Notes under the pieces: generated by a model
Told to the model about the DNA's origin: nothing
The model's input: the letters and a program-made list of their open reading frames with translations, nothing else
Database searches by the model: none
NCBI GenBank assembly: GCA_002322525.1
Contig: DCOU01000006.1
Location: 1-9,204 of the forward strand
Origin: Candidatus Omnitrophica bacterium UBA1562
GTDB lineage: Bacteria; Omnitrophota; Gorgyraeia; Gygaellales; Profunditerraquicolaceae
DNA length: 9,204 nucleotides
Reading direction: 5' to 3'
Shown here: piece by piece, positions 1 through 5,095 of the stretch
Numbering within the stretch: position 1 is the first letter of the stretch
Layout of the letters: each line of letters opens with the position of its first letter
Translations under genes and position numbers: made by a program

Positions 1-324
1 AGAAAAGGGCAGAGCACAGCAGAATACGCAATCGTGATTGGTTTGGTTATTGCCGCGGCGTTAGGGATGCAGGTTTGGGTTAAACGGAGTATTCAGGGCA
101 AGATTAAGGATGCGACGAGTATTACGAACGATGCAGGAGGAGGAGTAACGATAGGAAGTACCGAACAGTATGAGCCGCTTTACGTGACTACGGAAAATAT
201 GGTATCGAAAAGAGATGCTGAAGAAAAACCAACGACTAGCACAGGGGGAGGCATAACCAGGACCGGAGAAGATGTTAGTACTAGAACGGGTACGACCAAA
301 ATTTCAGCTGCAGAAAATAAATAA
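1..324 (+). CDS. Flp/class III signal peptide pilin-like protein, 5' end cut by window edge
   Basis: Likely a pilus subunit or minor pilin exported through the Tad/Flp machinery. The reading frame is open from base 1, so the start codon and a few basic residues lie upstream of the window; 107 residues are visible. They begin RKGQSTAEY, a class III prepilin motif with predicted cleavage between G3 and Q4, E at +5 and Y at +6 of the mature protein, followed by a hydrophobic helix (about residues 10-27). After the helix comes KRSIQGK, a signature shared with three other pilin-like genes here and with the short pilin at 4707, then an EQY triplet. The C-terminal half is rich in Thr, Ser and Gly and polar. 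An internal GTG at 34 is a poor start because it would remove the signal motif. The family call is firm; the exact role (major or minor subunit) is inferred. Confidence 0.8.
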   Translation, partial: RKGQSTAEYAIVIGLVIAAALGMQVWVKRSIQGKIKDATSITNDAGGGVTIGSTEQYEPLYVTTENMVSKRDAEEKPTTSTGGGITRTGEDVSTRTGTTKISAAENK

Positions 325-374
325 TTAGATTTTACTATAGTTTGATGGAGCTTTCTTTAAAGTAGGAGGTAAAT

Positions 375-686
375 ATGTCTTGTGTAAGAACAAAAGGGTA
401 AACTACCCTTGAGGTTGTTATGCTGATCGGCGTTGTCGTAGCAGCATTAATTGCTATAGGTGTGTATATGAACAGGGGAATTCAGGGCAAGCTCAGAGAA
501 TCAACAGATCAGATTGGCGAGCAATATTCTGCGGGACATACCACTTCAGAATATGTTATCAAAACTGAAATGACCCAAATTGAAAATATGACCCCAGGCG
601 GGGCAGTTACAACAGAAATCACTAGGAACAAGCGGACCAAGACCGGCTCTGAAACGATAGAAGCTCTTGATCAGGAAAAGAAATGA
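375..686 (+). pseudogene. Flp/class III pilin-like gene interrupted by an in-frame TAA at the +1 glutamine codon
   Basis: A strong Shine-Dalgarno (AGGAGGT, 364-370) sits 4 bases before ATG 375. Translation gives MSCVRTKG and then TAA at 399-401, after which the frame stays open to 686 with TTLEVVMLIG, a transmembrane helix, NRGIQGK, an EQY triplet and a Thr-rich polar tail. The stop falls exactly where sister genes have Q (the next gene reads GGG CAA ACG, here GGG TAA ACT), so a single C-to-T change explains it. The +6 Tyr is also replaced by Val. Restart at ATG 420 would give 88 residues without signal motif or basic N-terminus, and no good ribosome site precedes it. The gene overlaps the next start by ATGA. 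It is either a recent pseudogene, a strain variant or a sequencing error; the intact tail suggests a young lesion. Confidence 0.75.
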
Positions 687-1408
687 GGCGCGGGCAAACG
701 ACCCTAGAGTATGTTTTATTAATTGGAATAGCCGCTGCCGGGCTTATTGCGCTGATAGTCTATGTCAGCCGCGGCCACCAGGGGAATTTGCGCTCTCAGG
801 CTGAACAGTTAAGCACAGAGCAATATGCGTCAGGCAAGACAACCATCCACAACTGGGAGAACAAAACATTAAAGTCTTCAGTTACCTCTGTAAGCTCAAC
901 TGAAGTGCAGCATTCTGCGTATCCGATTGGTGAAATAAACAAACCATTACAAGGGGACCCAGACAAGGTGTTACCTCCAGAAAGTGATCCAGATTATGAA
1001 GAAGCTTACAAATTAAAATATGGTTTGCTTGGTCAAATCGGAAATGCGTGGGGAGACGTATATGATAAGATAGATTTGTGGGAATTTTCAGCGGCTAGAG
1101 AATGTGTAGGTGTAGAAGGTCTGGATGATGGGGCTGCTAAACGGGTTAGAAATGGTGAGTGGCCATGGGTACCACCAACTACTGGGATACAGCATTTAGA
1201 GGATAATGATTTAGCCGATGCGTTAGAGGTATTGTATGGTCCTCCGGATAGTAAACCTCCTACAGGATTACTAGCTGACGCTTGGAAATTAAATGGCAGC
1301 TGGCATGACCGGGAACCGGATGAGACTATAGGTAGTGGGACAACTAGTAGCGAAACAGGGACGATAAGAACCCATAAACATACATCTGAAACTTTGGGTG
1401 ATTTATGA
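683..1408 (+). CDS. Long Flp/class III pilin-like protein with a central insert
   Basis: A 241-residue minor-pilin candidate. It starts MRRGQTTLEYVLLIG: cleavage is predicted between G4 and Q5, with E at +5 and Y at +6, then a membrane helix (about residues 11-28), SRGHQGN (the local QGK signature with N for K) and EQY. After about residue 60 comes a stretch of some 140 residues, rich in Asp, Glu, Pro and Trp, that the sister genes lack. A Thr/Ser-rich tail ending near HKHTSETLGDL then resembles theirs. It looks like a pilin core carrying an extra soluble domain, as expected of a tip or minor subunit; that role is inferred and I do not recognise the insert. The start overlaps the upstream stop (ATGA) and has AGGA at 673-676. 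The stop overlaps the next gene in the same way, so the genes are probably translationally coupled. Confidence 0.85.
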   Translation: MRRGQTTLEYVLLIGIAAAGLIALIVYVSRGHQGNLRSQAEQLSTEQYASGKTTIHNWENKTLKSSVTSVSSTEVQHSAYPIGEINKPLQGDPDKVLPPESDPDYEEAYKLKYGLLGQIGNAWGDVYDKIDLWEFSAARECVGVEGLDDGAAKRVRNGEWPWVPPTTGIQHLEDNDLADALEVLYGPPDSKPPTGLLADAWKLNGSWHDREPDETIGSGTTSSETGTIRTHKHTSETLGDL

Positions 1409-1713
1409 GAAAGGCATTTTTTCGCAGAGGACAGAGTTTAGTGGACTTAGCGCTGATTATTGGCGTGGTGGGGCTGGTGTTTATTGGCATGGAGGTTTAT
1501 ATTAAGCGTAGCGTACAGGGCAAAGTAAAAGACCTGACGGATTATATCATATCTGACAAGCAGTTAGGTACGCAGTCAGGCGAGGCTGAGGAAACCCGCA
1601 AGAGCACGTTTACTTTACACTCAACTATGAAATCAGATGAGTTTATTGGCGGCGGAAGAAAGTTAACCGGAACCGAAGATTCAACTTCTATTTATATCCC
1701 ATCCACTCCTTAA
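1405..1713 (+). CDS. Flp/class III pilin-like protein
   Basis: A 102-residue pilin-like protein. The N-terminus MRKAFFRRGQSLVDLALIIG has a basic leader, predicted cleavage between G9 and Q10, and a membrane helix at about residues 15-33. Position +5 is Asp instead of Glu and +6 is Leu instead of Tyr, so the signal motif is looser than in its neighbours; Glu5 matters for assembly in known pilins, and Asp is a mild change. The helix is followed by IKRSVQGKVKD, the same post-helix signature as the other pilins here. The tail is polar and Thr/Ser-rich. The start overlaps the previous stop (ATGA, 1405-1408) with only a weak GGGTGA ribosome site, which suggests coupled translation. Major versus minor subunit cannot be decided. 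Confidence 0.8.
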   Translation: MRKAFFRRGQSLVDLALIIGVVGLVFIGMEVYIKRSVQGKVKDLTDYIISDKQLGTQSGEAEETRKSTFTLHSTMKSDEFIGGGRKLTGTEDSTSIYIPSTP

Positions 1714-1774
1714 GTTAATTAGGAGATATTATTTTTTTAAGGAGCGGATAGAGTTTTAAAAGGGGATGGATAAA

Positions 1775-2386
1775 ATGTTAAGGAAGCAAAAAGCCCAGGC
1801 AGTCCTGGAATTAGCTATTCTTGGCTCCTTGATTATCATGGCCTTTGCGATTGTAATTAGTAAAAGTGAAAATTATAATCGCGAACAGTCTTATCTGCAA
1901 CAAACATTTCGCGCCACCTTGTATAAAGCACAAGAGGCTAATGATACTGCTTCAGTGAGTACAGTTGATTATCGTAGGATGCCTAATGTAACTAACCCTA
2001 TGGAAATAGGAGAGTTTCAACAATTTAGCAGTGGCAATAGTGTCCTTTGGTCAGATGGTAAGGATTATGCTTCCCAGTCCAAACAATATTTTTTGCATAA
2101 TAGAAGTAGCTATCAGCCGATTGCATCTGGGGCGAGCGGAGTGATACCAGGTTCTATAAGCGTGAGCGGTTCCGGTTATACTACTAACCTAAAATCCGAT
2201 AATATTTTTGATAAAAAAGAGAATGGCAATAATATTCGTACCACAAAGGACCTTAATGCCCAGGATACTGTAAGTGGCGGGGCTACTGTGGGTGACCAGC
2301 GAGTTGTTACCGGCGGTGATTTGATTACGGGTGGTAGATATGGATTTGATGGTCTAGGTGTGCTTCGTAACAGGGAGATGCGATGA
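1775..2386 (+). CDS. Pseudopilin-like protein with class III-type N-terminus
   Basis: A 203-residue protein anchored by one N-terminal helix. From ATG 1775 it reads MLRKQKAQAVLELAILG: A-Q at residues 7-8 is the likely processing site, E12 is the +5 glutamate, and the helix spans about 13-29. An ATG at 1766 is also in frame, but AGGGG at 1761-1765 abuts it, while the spacing to 1775 (9 bases) suits initiation, so I choose 1775. Beyond the helix the chain is polar, rich in Ser, Gly, Asn and Thr, with glycine-rich stretches near the end. It lacks the QGK signature of the Flp-like genes, so it looks more like a TadE/TadF-type pseudopilin than a filament subunit. The preceding gap of about 60 bases breaks the overlap chain; its end overlaps the next gene by ATGA. 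The precise family is uncertain. Confidence 0.75.
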   Translation: MLRKQKAQAVLELAILGSLIIMAFAIVISKSENYNREQSYLQQTFRATLYKAQEANDTASVSTVDYRRMPNVTNPMEIGEFQQFSSGNSVLWSDGKDYASQSKQYFLHNRSSYQPIASGASGVIPGSISVSGSGYTTNLKSDNIFDKKENGNNIRTTKDLNAQDTVSGGATVGDQRVVTGGDLITGGRYGFDGLGVLRNREMR

Positions 2387-2613
2387 TAAGGAAAGGGCAG
2401 GCAATACTGGAATTTTCACTGATTTTTATTATTGTCGCCGCCTTAATTCTGGGGTTGCTATCTTTATGGAAATGGTCAAAAGATAATATAGTTTGGCGCC
2501 AAAGAGCATTTGAAGGTACCCGGGTAAGAGCAGGGAAGAAAACTTCTCCGGGTAAACCAGAGGTACCTTTTGAGGCTGACTCACCTCCGGAGCCTAATTA
2601 TCTTAGCAAATAG
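2383..2613 (+). CDS. Small TadE-like pseudopilin
   Basis: A 76-residue protein starting MIRKGQAILEFSLIF: basic leader, predicted cleavage between G5 and Q6, E at +5 followed by Phe, then a strongly hydrophobic helix (about residues 11-28). The GQAILEFSL form is typical of TadE-like pseudopilins of Flp pilus loci, which are processed by the prepilin peptidase and help assembly without being the main subunit. After the helix, 48 mostly charged and Pro-rich residues follow; this is short for a TadE protein, which usually exceeds 120 residues. AGGGAG precedes the ATG, which overlaps the upstream stop (ATGA). It stands directly before the TadG-like gene, a usual arrangement. The call rests on the N-terminal motif and neighbours. 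Confidence 0.75.
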   Translation: MIRKGQAILEFSLIFIIVAALILGLLSLWKWSKDNIVWRQRAFEGTRVRAGKKTSPGKPEVPFEADSPPEPNYLSK

Positions 2614-2619
2614 GAGGAG

Positions 2620-2651
2620 ACACCCCGCGCTAATTGGAATTGCGCGGGTGT
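2620..2651 (+). promoter_or_regulatory. Intergenic hairpin between the TadE-like and TadG-like genes
   Basis: The arms ACACCC(C)GCGC (2620-2630) and GCGCGGGTGT (2642-2651) pair over about 10 bp with a single bulged C, enclosing an AT-rich loop. No T-run follows, so it is not a standard terminator. It lies 7 bases after the upstream stop and 13 before the AAGGAGG ribosome site of the next gene. It could protect the upstream message from 3' decay or separate translation of the two genes; this is inference. Confidence 0.5.
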
Positions 2652-2664
2652 TGTGTTGGTACAC

Positions 2665-2679
2665 AAGGAGGTAATTTTG
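2665..2679 (+). promoter_or_regulatory. Ribosome binding site fixing a TTG start for the TadG-like gene
   Basis: AAGGAGGT (2665-2672) is almost perfectly complementary to the 16S rRNA tail and stands 4 bases before TTG 2677, in frame with the long gene. The upstream in-frame GTG at 2653 directly follows the hairpin at 2620-2651 and has no ribosome site, so TTG 2677 is the better start. Confidence 0.75.
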
Positions 2680-4500
2680 CTTTTTTCCTGGTACGCTAGA
2701 AATAGACATTTTAAACAAAAGAGCAATTGGTCAGGGCAAATTTTTCCTATTTTACTCATTTGTCTAGCTGCATTGCTGGTGGCAGTTACGGTCACCATTA
2801 GAAGAGGAGAAAATGCTAAAGCCAAGACTCTTGCTTCTAATGCCGCGGATGCCGGGTCTTTGGCTGCTGCTTCTTGCTGGGCCGGCGCTTTTAACCGGTT
2901 AATCTATCGGAATTGGGATAAGGATAGTGCAGAAGCGCTTCTTGGCTGGGGGCATACGGGAAATTACATGGGATATGCTACGGGCGCGTTTAATACTTAT
3001 TACTATTATAAAGCGATGAATTTTTATTATACAGAGATGCGCGATTTTTATAATCAAGTGTATACTGAGGCGAAGAACTATTTGACGGATAAGTACGAAG
3101 ATAACGCAAGCTACTATTGCACTCAAGCAATAGATTTACTCACCCAGGCGAGAGATGCGGTCGAAAATCAACCCATAGTTTCGTGTGCGTCTGCGTCATG
3201 GAGCGATCCTAATAAAACAACAAGCCGTTTTAGTGATGCCGCAAACAATGCTTTAGAATCAGCCCGCTGCATCGGGGCTTTTTATGTTTGCACCGCGTAT
3301 ATGGGTGAGGGGGATCCTCCGGGCTTGAAGAATGGGATTACTTCTTGGTTTAAGGCCTATCAGCTCCAGAATCTCCATGATGCCTTTGATTTTATGGATG
3401 AGCAGTATAAAAGAGCCATTCAAACCGGACAATATTATGCTCTGTCCAACAGCGGTTATACCTCTAATCTTACCAATGCGCAGCAAGATGCGTTTGATTT
3501 CTGGCTAGGAGGAAAAGAAAAGGGAGTTTTTCCAGGTACAGGCGACAGCCTTTCTTTTACGCCTACAGGCGGTGGGTGTAGTATTACTGCTACTGTGAAA
3601 TTGCCAAAGATAAAAGAATATGAGATCAAGATGGCCCAATGGAATTATCCAACTAAATATGTCTTTAATGAAGTGACTAACGATTGCGTTCCCATCCCTA
3701 AACCTGGTAACCCCCATAATGATGGCATAGCTAACCCTGGAAAATGGAATGAGGATGGGTCGGAGGATCTTTTTACTGTTGATTCCTCTAAACAGCTAAG
3801 CGCAGATATGCGAGATGTTGCAGATTATATAGAAACTACTCTTCCAACTTTCGGGTTGGCTGTTGAGACAGCAGCGGGTGATATGGTTGATTGCTGTCAA
3901 TGTGTGTGTGGTGGAAGTGGCGGCTCTTGCGGCGTTGGTTGTCATTGTCATCCCCCTGCCATCTGTCTCGTACCTCCCTGCCCAAATGTTTGCGATGATC
4001 ATGATGGTTATCAATGTGACCCGCAAATAGCTTATAATGCCGCTGTAGCTGCGCGGCAAACATATATTGATAAAATACAATGCGTGATTAACTGGTTAAC
4101 TTCAATTAGAGACTCTTCCGGGCACAATTTGGCGATACCGGCGTTATATAGTTACCATTCGGATATTTTTAATAATCTTTGGCCTGAGCCAACTGGAGAC
4201 GGTAAACTTCAGAATATTTCAACTTACGAGGAAGCAGCGAATTATTCTGAGGAATATTTTTTTGATGAACATGGTCTACATCCTCTACATCCAGGTATGA
4301 TGGTGATTAATATTAATAACGTTACGCTTGATACGCTTGATGACGAATCTTGGGAGACCTCTTGCAAAGTAGTATCTAGCTGCGGAGGAACAAGTTTCAG
4401 TAAAGCTAGATTCGATGGTTATAATGACGCCGGAAAAGGTGAACTTGTCGGAACATTTAACGACACATATTATCCCGAGATAACAGGAACCCAAGAGTAG
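2677..4500 (+). CDS. TadG-like pilus assembly protein with cysteine-rich region
   Basis: A 607-residue envelope protein. The N-terminus carries SGQIFPILLICL (Q at residue 21) leading into one membrane helix (about 22-41). Then comes KAKTLASNAADAGSLAAAS, which matches the LQNAADAAALAAA hallmark of TadE/TadG-like proteins (Flp pilus-assembly TadG N-terminal domain). The rest is a large, probably exported domain, Tyr/Trp/Asn-rich with many Ala-rich helices in the first half. Residues 406-447 hold 11 cysteines in 42 positions (CCQCVC, GCHC and further single Cys), with more Cys scattered elsewhere, which suggests disulfides or metal binding outside the cytoplasm. I do not recognise this region and see no von Willebrand A motif (DxSxS), which many TadG proteins have. 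Role: minor or anchoring component of the pilus, inferred from context. Confidence 0.8.
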   Translation: MLFSWYARNRHFKQKSNWSGQIFPILLICLAALLVAVTVTIRRGENAKAKTLASNAADAGSLAAASCWAGAFNRLIYRNWDKDSAEALLGWGHTGNYMGYATGAFNTYYYYKAMNFYYTEMRDFYNQVYTEAKNYLTDKYEDNASYYCTQAIDLLTQARDAVENQPIVSCASASWSDPNKTTSRFSDAANNALESARCIGAFYVCTAYMGEGDPPGLKNGITSWFKAYQLQNLHDAFDFMDEQYKRAIQTGQYYALSNSGYTSNLTNAQQDAFDFWLGGKEKGVFPGTGDSLSFTPTGGGCSITATVKLPKIKEYEIKMAQWNYPTKYVFNEVTNDCVPIPKPGNPHNDGIANPGKWNEDGSEDLFTVDSSKQLSADMRDVADYIETTLPTFGLAVETAAGDMVDCCQCVCGGSGGSCGVGCHCHPPAICLVPPCPNVCDDHDGYQCDPQIAYNAAVAARQTYIDKIQCVINWLTSIRDSSGHNLAIPALYSYHSDIFNNLWPEPTGDGKLQNISTYEEAANYSEEYFFDEHGLHPLHPGMMVININNVTLDTLDDESWETSCKVVSSCGGTSFSKARFDGYNDAGKGELVGTFNDTYYPEITGTQE

Positions 4501-4524
4501 TGTTTAAAAAATCATAAAAACACT
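4499..4524 (+). terminator. Weak AT-rich inverted repeat after the TadG-like gene
   Basis: AGTGTTT (4499-4505) and AAACACT (4518-4524) form a 7-bp stem with a 12-base loop, starting inside the stop codon of the TadG-like gene. A modest T-rich stretch (TTATATTTCTT) follows. The stem is mostly A-T pairs, so termination would be weak at best; it may mark the 3' end of the upstream operon. Confidence 0.25.
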
Positions 4525-4706
4525 TTATATTTCTTGTCAGCTTATTTGCTTAAGCGAACGAGTTTTTTCTGGAATTTGCCTGGTGGCGTAGCTGTCTTTT
4601 ATGAAACAGGAAATAGCATAAAAAAAAGTGGTTTTTTTCTATAAATCTGGTATGTTAGATTATGGCGAGAGCCTGGATAATGAAACGCTGATGCGAGGAT
4701 AAAATA
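4525..4706 (+). promoter_or_regulatory. Leader and probable promoter region of the short pilin gene
   Basis: No credible gene is visible here. Visible elements are a near palindrome around GCTTAAGC (4546-4558), an A7/T7 hairpin with a GTGG loop (4621-4638), TATAAA at 4640-4645 directly after the T-run, and a tiny GGC-GAGA-GCC stem-loop (4664-4673). TTGCCT (4576) to TATGAA (4600) with an 18-base spacer is a possible but poor sigma-70 pair, and TATAAA has no good -35. The A/T tracts could act as an UP element. The ribosome site of the pilin is GAGGA (4695-4699). A promoter here makes sense because pilin is usually made in excess, but I cannot fix its position. Confidence 0.35.
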
Positions 4707-4880
4707 ATGCCTATAAAAAGATTAAGCCCCAAGGCCCAGTCGCTTATCGAATATGTAGCGGTAATTTTGGTGATTATCGCTGTATGTATCGCCGTAGGCC
4801 TTTATTACCAGCGTAGCCTGCAGGGTAAATATCGCCAGACAGGAGATGCCTTAGGTGGCGGCGAACAATACACTCCTTGA
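4707..4880 (+). CDS. Short Flp-type core pilin
   Basis: A 57-residue protein, the right size for a Flp major pilin. It reads MPIKRLSPKAQSLIEY: basic leader, A-Q at residues 10-11 as the predicted processing site, E15 and Y16 at +5 and +6, then a helix (about 17-34). It ends with YQRSLQGKYRQTG and a terminal GGGEQYTP. It thus contains the two landmarks shared with the longer pilin-like genes upstream (the QGK signature and EQY) and stops right after EQY, so the longer proteins look like this core with added tails. The start has GAGGA at 4695-4699, 7 bases upstream. It is separated from its neighbours by long non-coding stretches on both sides, consistent with its own expression level. I consider it the best candidate for the filament's main subunit; that is inference. 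Confidence 0.8.
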   Translation: MPIKRLSPKAQSLIEYVAVILVIIAVCIAVGLYYQRSLQGKYRQTGDALGGGEQYTP

Positions 4881-4918
4881 TCCAAAAATTGAGCACCTTA
4901 AATCTTTTATCCAGCGAA

Positions 4919-4950
4919 ATCCTTGATCGAACGCTAGTAAGATCAAGGAT
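4919..4950 (+). promoter_or_regulatory. Hairpin 1 of the pilin-tadB intergenic region
   Basis: ATCCTTGATC (4919-4928) and GATCAAGGAT (4941-4950) form a perfect 10-bp stem with a 12-base loop. No T-run follows. A second copy of TCCTTGATC at 4874-4882, spanning the pilin stop codon, could pair with the same 3' arm instead. Such a stem behind a highly expressed gene commonly stabilises its mRNA or marks a processing point; the role here is inferred. Confidence 0.6.
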
Positions 4951-4981
4951 CTAGAGCACATTGGTTTTTAATCTAGCGCAC
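4949..4981 (+). repeat. Imperfect 11-base direct repeat
   Basis: ATCTAGAGCAC (4949-4959) and ATCTAGCGCAC (4971-4981) agree at 10 of 11 positions, 22 bases apart (two helical turns). Related words GAGCACCTT (4891-4899) and GCGCACCTT (4976-4984) also occur. They may be part of the RNA structures around them or a protein binding site; neither is shown. Confidence 0.4.
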
Positions 4982-5020
4982 CTTGCCATATAGGATTGGC
5001 AAGTGCGCACTTACTGTGCG
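4976..5020 (+). promoter_or_regulatory. Hairpins 2a and 2b, mutually exclusive
   Basis: GCGCACCTTGCCA (4976-4988) pairs with TGGCAAGTGCGC (4997-5008) over 12 bp with one bulged C. The same 3' arm contains CGCAC (5006-5010), which can instead pair with GTGCG (5016-5020) around a TTACT loop. Because the two structures share bases 5006-5008, only one can fully form. AAGTGCGCACTT (5001-5012) is also a perfect 12-base palindrome. The layout recalls attenuators, but there is no T-run behind 2b. Confidence 0.55.
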
Positions 5021-5022
5021 AA

Positions 5023-5084
5023 ATACTTGAGCGGCCATGGTCCATCCTTGCCCTCAAGGGCAAGGTTCTTGGCCGTGAAAGTAT
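5023..5084 (+). promoter_or_regulatory. Hairpin 3: long nested stem-loop before tadB
   Basis: Three stacked arm pairs form one long structure: ATACTT/AAGTAT (5023-5028 with 5079-5084), CGGCCA/TGGCCG (5032-5037 with 5070-5075) and CCTTGCCC/GGGCAAGG (5046-5053 with 5058-5065) closed by a TCAA loop. They are separated by small internal loops (3/3 and 8/4 bases). The structure ends 3 bases before the GGAG ribosome site of tadB (5088-5091). It would strongly affect ribosome access or RNA stability if transcribed through; the arm symmetry itself is plain in the sequence. Confidence 0.65.
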
Positions 5085-5095
5085 AATGGAGAATT

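Noticed and set aside
399..401. TAA read as glutamine (stop codon reassignment)
   Set aside because: Other genes in the window end in TAA with sensible lengths (324, 1713, 5941, 6797) and use CAA/CAG for Gln, so a lesion or error is simpler.
2653..2676. GTG at 2653 as the start of the TadG-like protein
   Set aside because: It directly follows a hairpin and has no ribosome site, while TTG 2677 has an ideal one at good spacing.
4525..4706. Cyclic-di-GMP or other known riboswitch in the pilin leader
   Set aside because: I looked for the conserved cores known to me and found no convincing match; only small stems are visible.
5082..5087. TATAAT as a -10 box for tadB
   Set aside because: There is no -35 at 16-18 bases and no extended -10; the hexamer partly belongs to the closing arm of hairpin 3, and tadB has a normal ribosome site.
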